From: Bdellovibrionales bacterium
GTDB lineage: Bacteria > Bdellovibrionota > UBA1018 > CAIMNF01
Reading direction: 5' to 3'
DNA length: 64,000 bases
Assembly: GCA_947462765.1 (NCBI GenBank)
Contig: CANHQK010000005.1
Span: 1 to 64,000 of the forward strand
In this document: positions 18,058 to 26,240 of the stretch, piece after piece
Numbering within the stretch: position 1 is the first letter of the stretch
How the letters are laid out: each line of letters opens with the position of its first letter
The notes under the pieces: generated by a model
Told to the model about the DNA's origin: nothing
Database searches by the model: none
Seen by the model: the letters and a program-made list of their open reading frames with translations, nothing else
Made by a program: the position numbers and the translations under genes

Positions 18058-18573
18058 ATGAAATGCCCGATTTGCTCCACCCCGGAGACCAAGGTCATCG
18101 ACTCCCGATTGAACCAGACCGGCGACATGACCCGCCGCAGAAGAGAGTGTCTCGAGTGCGGTGGACGCTTCACGACCTATGAGCGTATTGAAGAGGTCAT
18201 GCCGAACGTGATCAAGAAAGATGGCAGAAGAGAGCCCTTCGCCCGTGAAAAGATTTTCATGGGGATGCAGAAGTCCTGTCAAAAACGCCCGGTCACGACC
18301 GGCCAGATCGAAGCGGCAGTCACCCAGATCGAGAAGAACATCCAAAGCTACGGCCTGAAAGAAATCCCCTCGAAAAGCGTGGGTGAGATGGTGATGAGCG
18401 CCCTTCACAAGCTCGATAAGGTGGCTTATGTCCGGTTTGCATCAGTTTACCGGGAGTTCCGGGATGTTGAAGAGTTCGTGGCTGACCTGAACTCGCACCT
18501 GGACGCACCGGTGACTTTCACCGGCGAGAAGACCAACTTGAGCTTCCCCTTCCTGAACGAGGAACCGACATGA
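18058..18573 (+). CDS. nrdR: Transcriptional repressor NrdR
   Basis: The track starts at 18010, but the family begins MKCPICS, which is the ATG at 18058, giving 171 residues. The zinc ribbon is CPIC...CLEC (about 3-33). The ATP-cone domain follows (about 48-138) with VIKKDGRREPFAREKI. NrdR represses ribonucleotide reductase genes when dATP is high. No nrd gene lies in the window. The stop overlaps the nusB start (ATGA), the common nrdR-nusB arrangement. Confidence 0.95.
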   Translation: MKCPICSTPETKVIDSRLNQTGDMTRRRRECLECGGRFTTYERIEEVMPNVIKKDGRREPFAREKIFMGMQKSCQKRPVTTGQIEAAVTQIEKNIQSYGLKEIPSKSVGEMVMSALHKLDKVAYVRFASVYREFRDVEEFVADLNSHLDAPVTFTGEKTNLSFPFLNEEPT

Positions 18574-19043
18574 GCACCCCTTCTTCCCAACTCACACCGA
18601 GACAGAAGGCCCGGGAGCTAGCGTTCCAGTTTTTGTACCGCTACGACGGACAGCAGGAGCCCCTCATCGAAAAATCGGAAATCGAGGAGGATTTCAGCCG
18701 GCACCTGAGCCATTTCGGAGCGCATGAACTCTCGACTGAATTCGCACTTCGGCTGATCGTGACCACCCTGCGGGAAATCAACCGGATCGACACGGTCATC
18801 GAACAATTCGCGGATAACTGGAAATTCGAGCGAATTGCAGCCGTCGACAAGGCGTTCCTCAGAATCGGAACCGCGGAACTCCTGTTCTTCAAGGATGTAC
18901 CGGCAAAGGTCACCCTCAATGAAATCATCGAGCTGTCCAAGATTTTCGGCGAAAAGGATACCCCATCGTTCCTGAACGGCATTCTTGACCCGATCAGTAA
19001 GACCCCCGAATCCCAATCAGGCAAGGTGCCGTCAGAAACCTGA
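18570..19043 (+). CDS. nusB: Transcription antitermination factor NusB
   Basis: 157 residues, an all-helical NusB-family protein. It opens with TPRQKARELAFQFLYRYD and has the family's C-terminal ERIAAVDKAFLRIGTAELLF and VTLNEIIELSKIFGEKDTPSFLNGILD. NusB with NusE binds boxA RNA and promotes antitermination of rRNA operons. It is coupled to nrdR by a four-base overlap. Confidence 0.93.
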   Translation: MSTPSSQLTPRQKARELAFQFLYRYDGQQEPLIEKSEIEEDFSRHLSHFGAHELSTEFALRLIVTTLREINRIDTVIEQFADNWKFERIAAVDKAFLRIGTAELLFFKDVPAKVTLNEIIELSKIFGEKDTPSFLNGILDPISKTPESQSGKVPSET

Positions 19044-19082
19044 CGCCTTTGTTTTCGTCACCGAATCGGCTATCCTGAACGG

Positions 19083-19487
19083 GTGTTGATGGTCGATCGA
19101 GCACTCTCGAACCAGCAGATTTCCGGCCTCTTACTCCTTTGTTTCGAGAACGAGCGTCCGCTACAGGGGATGATTGCCCACCTCGATTGGCGATTGGATG
19201 GTCATTTTTCAAGACTCATGAAGTCACAGCTGATTACTGGAGCACGTGGTGAAGCGGTTTATGCACCGATTCTTTGGAACGAGAGAACTTTGCATTTTCT
19301 GGTGATCGGTGGAGGAATGCGGGATGAAACCCAGACACGATCCGAGTCCTCGCGGCCTCTGCTCCTGGAAGCTTTGAAAAAGTGGGATGAACTCAGAATA
19401 CCCGATATGGCCCTGTCCAGGACGGACTGGGAGATCGAGGAAGAACAAAACGAAGTGAAAGAGCGGAAATTATGCATCGTGAATTAG
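19083..19487 (+). CDS. Small protein, resembles an isolated M17 peptidase N-domain
   Basis: 134 residues from GTG at 19083; ATG at 19089 is an equally good start. Residues about 8-80 (LSGLLLLCFENERPLQGM...DWRLDGHFSRLM...ITGARGEAVYAPI...LHFLVIGGG) resemble the N-terminal macro-like domain of leucyl aminopeptidases, which ends in a V-x-G-x-G element. The metal-binding catalytic domain is absent, so it is not an enzyme of that type. The assignment is by eye only. It overlaps the next gene by 16 bases and heads the four-gene run ending in prkA. Confidence 0.6.
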   Translation: MLMVDRALSNQQISGLLLLCFENERPLQGMIAHLDWRLDGHFSRLMKSQLITGARGEAVYAPILWNERTLHFLVIGGGMRDETQTRSESSRPLLLEALKKWDELRIPDMALSRTDWEIEEEQNEVKERKLCIVN

Positions 19488-19777
19488 GATTGTTCTCGAT
19501 CACCGATTTGGAAAAAGGCCGAGTGGAGGAGTCGAGCGCCGACCCGAAAAACCTGGCCCGTTTTGGAGAGCTTGAAAACCTCGTCTCCGGTTCTTTACGA
19601 TCCGAGTCCTTGCAGACGGATCCGATGGGTGTGAAGACTAAGCAAGATCTCCGCCCCGCCCGCCCTGCACTGGGAAAAAAGGGCTCTTCCCGTGACGAAT
19701 CCGTTTTGCAGAAACTGTTGCAGTACCGTGACCGGATTCCGCTTTCCTCCCGGATCATCCGGACTGGGCAGTCATGA
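19472..19777 (+). CDS. Small protein of unknown function in prkA operon
   Basis: 101 residues, hydrophilic, with many Ser, Arg and Lys residues and little predicted fold except short helices near the start and the end (VLQKLLQYRDRI). No signal peptide or cysteine is present. It overlaps both neighbours (16 bases upstream, ATGA downstream), which is the main evidence that it is real. It could be a disordered linker protein or kinase substrate, which is speculation. Confidence 0.55.
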   Translation: MHRELGLFSITDLEKGRVEESSADPKNLARFGELENLVSGSLRSESLQTDPMGVKTKQDLRPARPALGKKGSSRDESVLQKLLQYRDRIPLSSRIIRTGQS

Positions 19778-20232
19778 TCTGGGGAGAAGTCATCAACGCA
19801 TTGAGAAATCTTCATCGTGACCTCGTGGTGGAATTCTCCGTTCCACCCGCCCTCTTTTCAGAGGATCGCGAACTCCAGCGTGAAATCGTTGTTTTTCCGG
19901 CAGCCTTGGATGATTTTGACGAATGGATCGAGCCGGTGTTCGAAGAACCACTCGCAGAACTCATTCCGCTTCATCCGGTGGAGCGGGTACTGGTCGAGGG
20001 GCCTCTCCTTCCAATCCAGAAGATCGAGTTCGCCTCGAAGGCGGAGATTGACGCCTTGTTCGCATCGATGATCTCTCTGGAAAAAGAGTGGTTCACGAAG
20101 TGTGGCATCGCTTCGTTGGACAAAACCCAGTACATCGAGAATTTTCTGGTGGTACAGGCGCTGAAGCTCTCCGTACGCGCGGGGTTCGGCAAGTTTGCCG
20201 CACTGAAAGGAAAAGAAAATGGATCTGAATGA
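19774..20232 (+). CDS. Conserved-looking protein of unknown function before prkA
   Basis: 152 residues, acidic, mixed alpha/beta. It has no signal peptide and no motif that I recognise. The end overlaps the prkA start by 14 bases and its start overlaps the previous gene (ATGA), so translation of all four genes is probably coupled. The position suggests a partner or regulator of the kinase; this is inference from context. Confidence 0.6.
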   Translation: MIWGEVINALRNLHRDLVVEFSVPPALFSEDRELQREIVVFPAALDDFDEWIEPVFEEPLAELIPLHPVERVLVEGPLLPIQKIEFASKAEIDALFASMISLEKEWFTKCGIASLDKTQYIENFLVVQALKLSVRAGFGKFAALKGKENGSE

Positions 20233-22372
20233 ACTCAGCCGGAGCGTCAAACAGGGATTCCGGGACGACCAGCAGATCCTGAGCTTCGAAGAATATCTGA
20301 AAATCCTGAAGGATGAGCCGCAACGGCAACTGCGCGGTACAGCGGGCTATGCTGCGGACATGCTCGAGCATTACGGGAAACACGGGAGGGGCTTCCAAGT
20401 CTTCCGGGGCAAAGTCATCGGGCTCGAGCAAGTGCAGGAGCAGATTTACCGAATCCTGCGGGCATTCTCGAATCAGGGAATCAATAACCGTTTGATTCTG
20501 CTTCATGGTCCGAACGGGAGCGCTAAAAGTACCTTGGTCTCGGCCCTGATGGACGGACTCAGTGACTACTCGAGGGCCAAGGAAGGCGCTTTGTACACCT
20601 TCTCGTGGATTTTTCCGATCGACAAAGTCACCCGCGGAAGTCTCGGCATCCGGACTGGAGACCAAGAGCGGCGCTCGGGAAGTCTCTCGACTTACGCTTA
20701 CCTTCCGGATGAGGAAATTGCCTGCATCATTCCGAGCGAACTCCGGGATCATCCAGTCCTGCTGATTCCCGCCGAGGAGCGGGCAAAGTGGTTCGGGGAA
20801 TACGATTTCACGATCCCGACGCGCCTGAGGGAAGGCGGACTTTCACATCGTGATCAGTTGATTTATCAGGCCCTGCTCTACAGCTATCAAGGAGATTACT
20901 CCCAGGTCCTGAAACATATCCGAGTGGAGCGTTTCACCTTATCGCGCATTTACCGGACTGGACTGATCACGGTCGAACCCCAGATGCATGTCGATGCCCA
21001 TTATCAGCAACTGACCATGAACCGGTCCTTGTCACAGCTTCCGGCCAGCTTGCAGGGTATCAATCTGTTTTCGATTAGCGGTGATCTGGCCGAGGCGAAT
21101 CGTGGCATCATCGATTACAACGACCTCCTGAAACGCCCGCTCGACAGCTATAAGTACCTGTTGACCGCCTGTGAGACGGCCAAGGTCAATGTCGGGGGCA
21201 GCATCCTCCATCTCGACACGGTTTTCATCGGATCTTCAAATGAGCTCCAGCTCGACGCATTCAAGGAATACCCTGACTTCAGCAGTTTCAAGGGCAGGAT
21301 TGAACTCGTGAAGGTCCCCTACTTACTCAGGCTATCGGAGGAGCAACAGGTCTACGGGCCGATGCTTTCCTCGATTGCCGGCAATAAGCCAGTGACCCCA
21401 CATACGGCATGGACGATTGCCATGTGGTCCGTCTTGACTCGGTTGAAACGTCCCCACCATGACCACTATTCGGAGGAACTGTCCAAAGTGGTCGAACGTC
21501 TGACCCCGCTTGAGAAGTTAAAGCTCTATGAGAATGGTGAACTTCCCGAAAGAGTTTCGGCAGAGGAGCGCAAGCACCTGAAAGCCTCGTTGGCCCGAAT
21601 CGAAGAAGAGTATGCCAACGTACCGTACTACGAGGGGCGAACAGGCGCCTCGGCGAGAGAACTGAAATCACTCCTGATTGATGCCGCACAAAATCCCCAG
21701 TTCAAGACACTATCCCCCTTGGCGGTGATCCAGGAGCTGAAGAAATTCGTGAAGCGGATCACTGAGTACGAGTTCCTCCGGCAGGACCCCGTGGATCAGT
21801 ACCATGACCATGAGAAGTTCATCGATGTGGTCTTGGATGAGTATGCGCAACTGGTGGACCGGGAGGTCCGTGAGTGCCTGGGCCTTTATGATACGCGCCA
21901 GTGGGGCGATTTCATGCGTCGGTATATCGGGCATTTGTCGTCTCTCCTCAAGAAAGAGCGGATCAAGAATCCGATTACAGGTGGCTATGAGGAACCCGAT
22001 CAGGCTCTTTTGAAAGAGTTTGAGATGATTGTCGGAGCTCCGACCGAGGAAGAGGCCCGGACCCAGTTCCGGAGGAACCTGATCACGCAGATCGGTGCTT
22101 GGGCGCTCGATCATCCGAATGAGCAGATGGATTACTTCAAGGTGTTTCCCGAGATGCGCGTGAAAATGGAGAAGCACTTTTACGAGAGCCAGAAGGCTCT
22201 GCTTCAAAAGATGCATACTGCGCTCAAACAGTTCGGTACGGACCATGAGGAGCCGACGTCGGAGGGCTCGAAGCTGGCGACGTTGACGATTCAGAATATG
22301 CAGAAGAAGTTTGGGTATGGGGTGGATGGAGCCAAGGAAGTGATTGGTTTCCTGATGTCCCGCTCTAACTGA
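20219..22372 (+). CDS. prkA: PrkA-family serine protein kinase / AAA protein
   Basis: 717 residues, somewhat longer than the roughly 640-residue family norm. The N-terminal AAA domain has LILLHGPNGSAKSTLVSAL as Walker A. Family-typical segments include SFEEYLKILKDEP, GIEQVQEQI-like GLEQVQEQIYRIL and KYLLTACETAKVNVGGSILHLDTVFIGSSNE. The C-terminal PrkA domain follows (about 430-700). In enterobacteria and Bacillus this kinase is encoded with YeaH and SpoVR, which are absent here and replaced by three unknown genes. The last codons, AAC TGA, lie within the left inverted repeat of the adjacent IS, so the natural C-terminus may have been altered. Confidence 0.88.
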   Translation: MDLNELSRSVKQGFRDDQQILSFEEYLKILKDEPQRQLRGTAGYAADMLEHYGKHGRGFQVFRGKVIGLEQVQEQIYRILRAFSNQGINNRLILLHGPNGSAKSTLVSALMDGLSDYSRAKEGALYTFSWIFPIDKVTRGSLGIRTGDQERRSGSLSTYAYLPDEEIACIIPSELRDHPVLLIPAEERAKWFGEYDFTIPTRLREGGLSHRDQLIYQALLYSYQGDYSQVLKHIRVERFTLSRIYRTGLITVEPQMHVDAHYQQLTMNRSLSQLPASLQGINLFSISGDLAEANRGIIDYNDLLKRPLDSYKYLLTACETAKVNVGGSILHLDTVFIGSSNELQLDAFKEYPDFSSFKGRIELVKVPYLLRLSEEQQVYGPMLSSIAGNKPVTPHTAWTIAMWSVLTRLKRPHHDHYSEELSKVVERLTPLEKLKLYENGELPERVSAEERKHLKASLARIEEEYANVPYYEGRTGASARELKSLLIDAAQNPQFKTLSPLAVIQELKKFVKRITEYEFLRQDPVDQYHDHEKFIDVVLDEYAQLVDREVRECLGLYDTRQWGDFMRRYIGHLSSLLKKERIKNPITGGYEEPDQALLKEFEMIVGAPTEEEARTQFRRNLITQIGAWALDHPNEQMDYFKVFPEMRVKMEKHFYESQKALLQKMHTALKQFGTDHEEPTSEGSKLATLTIQNMQKKFGYGVDGAKEVIGFLMSRSN

Positions 22373-22390
22373 CCCCTTTGACTGTTGGTC
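22366..22390 (+). repeat. Left terminal inverted repeat of the IS
   Basis: TAACTGACCCCTTTGACTGTTGGTC, the reverse complement of the right repeat with two mismatches (GA versus CC at positions 15-16). It contains the TGA stop of prkA. Confidence 0.85.
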
Positions 22391-22397
22391 GCTCCCA

Positions 22398-23291
22398 TTA
22401 ACCGTTTGTCAAAACCTGATTGTGATAATCGACATATATTGCGAGGTGATCTCTTAGCCCTTGAATGGTCTTTGTTGTGCACCAGGTCCTTCTGAGTAAG
22501 CGATTCATATTTGCTCTCATCATGGCGAAGGTGTGATTCAGCGCGAAGAGAGGGTCATATACCAATTGTTTCAACTCTCCCTGCCCTGTCACGGCTCCTC
22601 TACCACCAGGAGTTGTTTCATGTCGGGAAAATGGAAAGTACTTCTTTAGGAAGAAGGGGTAATGAGGGTTCTGGTCGGACAAAAACTCGGCATCGCCCCG
22701 GACTAGGGGTCTCAAATCCCGGAACAGTGAGCCCCACCCCTTCCGTCGTTCATCCGATCTCTTTCCATACTTCCTCAATGCAATCTTGGCTTGAAGGCCC
22801 CGGGCAGGCATCCGTGAAACGTGAAATCCAAGAATTTTACGCGTACTGGGATCAACGGCCAACGCCACACTGAGCGGTTTCAACTTAGAGTGTTCAGAGG
22901 TTTCCAAATCATCGAATTGAACCTTTGAGATCGGATGCTGTTTGTAGACATTCAGCCGCCGTAGCTCCCTCTCCGAACACTGCCGTGCGATGAATCGGAA
23001 GTAACGCACCACGGTCTTTTTATCAACACCGAGAAGCCGTGCGGCCCTTCTTTGCGAGACCGTAGAGGCCATCATCCGATACAGCGGGGTAATGATTCTA
23101 CGTTTTTTCTGCCTGTACCTAGCCGTCCCGGTACTCTGAGAAAAGCTCAGCCCGCAAATCCTACATTTGAAACGTCTGATATGTCGGCTATCGTTGGCAC
23201 GAAAGAACGTCCCATAAGAGATCACGGATCCATTTTCCGGACTATGATTTGAAGAAGGATGGTCTTTAAAACGAGGGCAGCCTGGTTTCAT
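22398..23291 (-). CDS. Transposase with N-terminal zinc-ribbon remnant (IS1/IS1595-like)
   Basis: The track starts at 23306 (GTG). ATG at 23291, preceded by AGAGG, is preferred and gives 297 residues beginning MKPGCPRF. The N-terminal zinc-ribbon is partial (only CRICG keeps a clean CxxC). A helix-turn-helix follows (SQRRAARLLGVDKKTVVRYF). The catalytic region has candidate acidic residues in QFDDLE, GDAEFLSDQ and near HTFAMMRANMNRL. The layout resembles IS1 or IS1595-type DDE transposases, but the family assignment is not certain. Confidence 0.8.
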   Translation of the reverse strand: MKPGCPRFKDHPSSNHSPENGSVISYGTFFRANDSRHIRRFKCRICGLSFSQSTGTARYRQKKRRIITPLYRMMASTVSQRRAARLLGVDKKTVVRYFRFIARQCSERELRRLNVYKQHPISKVQFDDLETSEHSKLKPLSVALAVDPSTRKILGFHVSRMPARGLQAKIALRKYGKRSDERRKGWGSLFRDLRPLVRGDAEFLSDQNPHYPFFLKKYFPFSRHETTPGGRGAVTGQGELKQLVYDPLFALNHTFAMMRANMNRLLRRTWCTTKTIQGLRDHLAIYVDYHNQVLTNG

Positions 23292-23341
23292 GGATACCTC
23301 TTCCACAAAAACCAGGCCAAAAAAGCGATCCCTCTAATTCA

Positions 23342-23366
23342 GACCAACAGGGAAAGGGGTCAGTTA
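23342..23366 (-). repeat. Right terminal inverted repeat of the IS
   Basis: GACCAACAGGGAAAGGGGTCAGTTA. Read on the minus strand it is TAACTGACCCCTTTCCCTGTTGGTC. It contains the TGA stop codon of the convergent metallopeptidase gene. Confidence 0.85.
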
Positions 23367-24928
23367 ACGGGGAAACCCCTAGCCTTGAACCTGCCCACCA
23401 CCGCCTGCACATCCTGCGGATACAACTGCCGAGCCGCCACCACATAAGCCTTCGCAGCGTCCGCCTGGCCCGAACGCTCGTTCAAGCTCGCAATCGCCGT
23501 CCAAAACAGCTTATCAGCCTTCTCTTTACCAATCGTCTCGAGAATCTCCACACACACCGTAGCCCACAATTGGCCTGCCGTATGGATCGACCCGCGAGCT
23601 CCCTCCGGATACTTCGCCGCCACATTCGTCACACGACCGGGCCAGAATTCATTGTGCCCGTCGAAGGAAAACGTCCAATTGTACGCAATATGCCCGGGCT
23701 TCATGAACGTCCGCGAGTAAGATGCCGCCCAGTAATCCCCGGTACCCTCACTGAGCCCTTCTACCTGAGAAAGGTGCCCCTTCGTGAACCAGGAATGGAG
23801 CGCATGACCGAGCTCGTGGATGATCACGTCATGATCCTGAGCATCGTCCACCCCGCCTTGGCCGAACGCCAACTCGTCCGAGAACGGGCTGTAGTGAGAG
23901 TTATCATCCCCATTCAATCCATGAGGATCCACTTTGATCCCGCCTTTGTACTTGATCGGCTTGGCATTGAATCCGAGCTTGCCATTCAAATACTTCAGGT
24001 TCTTGTCGATATGGTAATACACGTTGACGCCATCAAAGCAGGCATCATTGCGCTTCAGATCGATCCGGTCACCGAAGGTGCACTCGGGATTCTTAGGATT
24101 CTCAGAATCCACAATCACCACATTCGGACCCGAAAGAACATACTTGCCGTTCTTCTGGTCAAGGTTATCGATCGTCACCTGAGTCAGAGCCGACTCGAAG
24201 AATGGATTGTGGGCATTGTTGGCATCGATCCCTTGAGCGGATTTACCCGACTTGATCGTCGGATTCGGATCGAAAACTTTAGCAGCCACCGGACCACGCC
24301 CGTGAGGACGGACATGAACCGAAAGATCGCGTGACCGGTGGATCCGACCATCCATCGCATCCACCAGGATCTCCCACGCGTAGAGGCGATCATTCGGAGA
24401 TGCCAACTGGATCTTGTAAACCGAGCGAAGCGAACCGGAGACCATCATCATGATCTTCGACGTCTCAAGCCGGGTCGGAGAGGACCTCATCTGGAGAACT
24501 TCGAAAGCCCGATCGAGTGCATTTTCTTCGGTCAGCTGGAAATTCTGCTTGGAAAAATACTCTAGTCCGTAACCATTGGCCGACCCGATGTAGTCACTCA
24601 CATAACCGAGGACCTGCAAGTCCTTCGAAAGGGTCAGAACCAGATTGGCGCCGTCGACCGGTAGACCATTCGACATCTGCTGGAAACGCACCGAGAACCC
24701 GGCCGGGGTCGGGGTGACCGACTCAAACGCCAGGTCCGAGAGATCGTCCCGGAGACCCAGTTCGGAGGCCAACCTCACCAGAAAATGCCTGGCAGCTGCC
24801 TCAGGCGAAGACGCCCGCTCGAGTTGCATGTATGCTTTAGAAGCCGGAACCACCTGAAAAGCGGCATTAGCGGAACCGGACACTACTGCTGATGTAGCAA
24901 TCATTGCTACCAGTAATGGATGAATCAT
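23360..24928 (-). CDS. Secreted thermolysin-like zinc metallopeptidase
   Basis: The track starts at 24943, but ATG at 24928 follows GGGGGAAAT and begins a clear signal peptide (MIHPLLVAMIATSAVVSGSANA), giving 522 residues. An FTP-type propeptide (about 20-170: FSVRFQQMSNGLPVDGANLVLTLS) is followed by the catalytic domain with HELGHALH (HExxH) and the downstream Glu in VEGLSEGTGDYWA as third zinc ligand. It is a gluzincin related to M4 or M36 peptidases, probably exported and self-activated by propeptide removal. The final codons and TGA stop lie in the right IS repeat, so the last residues may not be original. Confidence 0.88.
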   Translation of the reverse strand: MIHPLLVAMIATSAVVSGSANAAFQVVPASKAYMQLERASSPEAAARHFLVRLASELGLRDDLSDLAFESVTPTPAGFSVRFQQMSNGLPVDGANLVLTLSKDLQVLGYVSDYIGSANGYGLEYFSKQNFQLTEENALDRAFEVLQMRSSPTRLETSKIMMMVSGSLRSVYKIQLASPNDRLYAWEILVDAMDGRIHRSRDLSVHVRPHGRGPVAAKVFDPNPTIKSGKSAQGIDANNAHNPFFESALTQVTIDNLDQKNGKYVLSGPNVVIVDSENPKNPECTFGDRIDLKRNDACFDGVNVYYHIDKNLKYLNGKLGFNAKPIKYKGGIKVDPHGLNGDDNSHYSPFSDELAFGQGGVDDAQDHDVIIHELGHALHSWFTKGHLSQVEGLSEGTGDYWAASYSRTFMKPGHIAYNWTFSFDGHNEFWPGRVTNVAAKYPEGARGSIHTAGQLWATVCVEILETIGKEKADKLFWTAIASLNERSGQADAAKAYVVAARQLYPQDVQAVVGRFKARGFPVN

Positions 24929-25014
24929 ATTTCCCCCTCTCATCCCTGATGCTGAAGAGGGTAAGGAACAAAGGTGGAATTAGCAAATCTTTTTATGGTA
25001 AAGAAATTTTCCTA

Positions 25015-26226
25015 ATGAGTGACACCACGAAGAAAATCACCGGGACGGAATACCGGGTCACCCATTCCGTCGGACCGAATCAGGCGGGAATCCGCCTGGA
25101 CCGGTTCCTCATGGACCGTTACACTCGGCGCTCCAGGGAGCAATTGAAGCGCGCGATCGACTCGGGAGCAGTCACCGTTCTCCGTGAACATGCCCGTCAT
25201 CAGACCCTTGGAAAAATCAAGGCGAGCTTTGCCCTTCAACCAGGCGACATCGTGCAAGTTTTATCCATCCGAAGACCCGAGCCGGAAGTCGACTTCAACT
25301 ACAAGGTCCTTTATCAGGATGAAGAGATTCTCGTCATCAGCAAGCCGCCCCGCCTGCCTGTGCACCCTGCAGGACGATTCTTCTTCAACACCCTGCTCAT
25401 CCACCTGAAAACCGATGGCTTCAAGGTGGACTTGGCAAGCGAGCGCAAGTACTATCTCGTGCACCGCATTGACAAGGAAACCAGCGGGGTGCTTCTACTC
25501 GCCAAGACCAAAGAAGCCTGCAATGCGTTGACCTCGCAATTCCGGAACCGGGAAACCGAAAAGTACTACTTGGCGATCGTCCGGGGTCGCCCCGAACAGA
25601 GTCATTTCACGGTCGAAACTCCGATCGGAAAAAACCCAAAAGGTCGAATCGGCCTCAAAATGGTCGCCTTACCTGTCGAATCGGGAGGTCTTCCATCTGA
25701 AACCCGATTCGAGAGGGTCGAGTCCCGCAAGGGTACCCAGGGTGAATTCACTCTGATGGCCTGCTTCCCGAGAACCGGTCGCCAGCACCAGATCCGGGTC
25801 CATGCGGAAATCGCTGGCTATCCCCTGGTCGGTGACAAGGTGTATGGAATTCCCGAAGAGGACGTCTTGACCCTTCTGGATGGCAATCGCGAAGATCTTC
25901 GATCGGAGGTCTCACCCGACCCGGTTGAAAGCGAGGATACGAGCGGGTCCGAATCGGATGTTTTGGAGACTGGCGCTTACCCGGAGGGTGACTCGGATGA
26001 GGATGCCCCCTTTGAGATCCCAGGGCCAGTGTCCACGACATACGCGGAAATCCAAGCACGACTCCTGATTCCCCGACACGCTCTCCATGCAGCCGGACTC
26101 CGATTCCGCCATCCCTCCACTGGAAAGGTCATGGCCTTCGAGGCCGACTTGCCGGACGATCTCCGGAAGTTTTTTGAAGACCTAACCGGAACACCCCTCG
26201 CGCCGTTCCGGACGGCACATTGGTAA
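25015..26226 (+). CDS. RluA-family pseudouridine synthase
   Basis: The track's start at 24904 would overlap the divergent peptidase gene, and ATG at 25015 (MSDTTKKITG) is preferred, giving 403 residues. An S4-like domain (about 20-75: IRLDRFLMDRYTRRSREQLKRAI) precedes the catalytic domain with HRIDKETSGVLLLAKT, where the Asp is the nucleophile, and RTGRQHQIRVHAEIAGYPLVGDKVYG. It isomerises uridine in rRNA or tRNA; the exact target cannot be told. Between GDKVYG and the final LLIPRHALHAAGLRFRHP there is an acidic insert of about 60 residues rich in Glu, Asp and Ser that is unusual for the family. Confidence 0.9.
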   Translation: MSDTTKKITGTEYRVTHSVGPNQAGIRLDRFLMDRYTRRSREQLKRAIDSGAVTVLREHARHQTLGKIKASFALQPGDIVQVLSIRRPEPEVDFNYKVLYQDEEILVISKPPRLPVHPAGRFFFNTLLIHLKTDGFKVDLASERKYYLVHRIDKETSGVLLLAKTKEACNALTSQFRNRETEKYYLAIVRGRPEQSHFTVETPIGKNPKGRIGLKMVALPVESGGLPSETRFERVESRKGTQGEFTLMACFPRTGRQHQIRVHAEIAGYPLVGDKVYGIPEEDVLTLLDGNREDLRSEVSPDPVESEDTSGSESDVLETGAYPEGDSDEDAPFEIPGPVSTTYAEIQARLLIPRHALHAAGLRFRHPSTGKVMAFEADLPDDLRKFFEDLTGTPLAPFRTAHW

Positions 26227-26240
26227 CGATCCGAGCGGAA

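Larger units (their letters stand above)
22366..23366. mobile_element. Insertion sequence of about 1 kb with one DDE-type transposase
   Basis: The element is bounded by 25-bp inverted repeats that match at 23 of 25 positions (TAACTGACCCCTTT..CTGTTGGTC). Inside is one transposase gene on the minus strand. No target-site duplication is visible beyond the repeats (left flank TCCCGCTC, right flank ACGGGGAA). The repeats overlap the stop codons of prkA on the left and the metallopeptidase gene on the right. It appears intact and could be active. Confidence 0.8.

Noticed and set aside
22351-23380. Target-site duplication flanking the IS
   Set aside because: Bases outside the 25-bp repeats (TCCCGCTC and ACGGGGAA) do not match in direct orientation.
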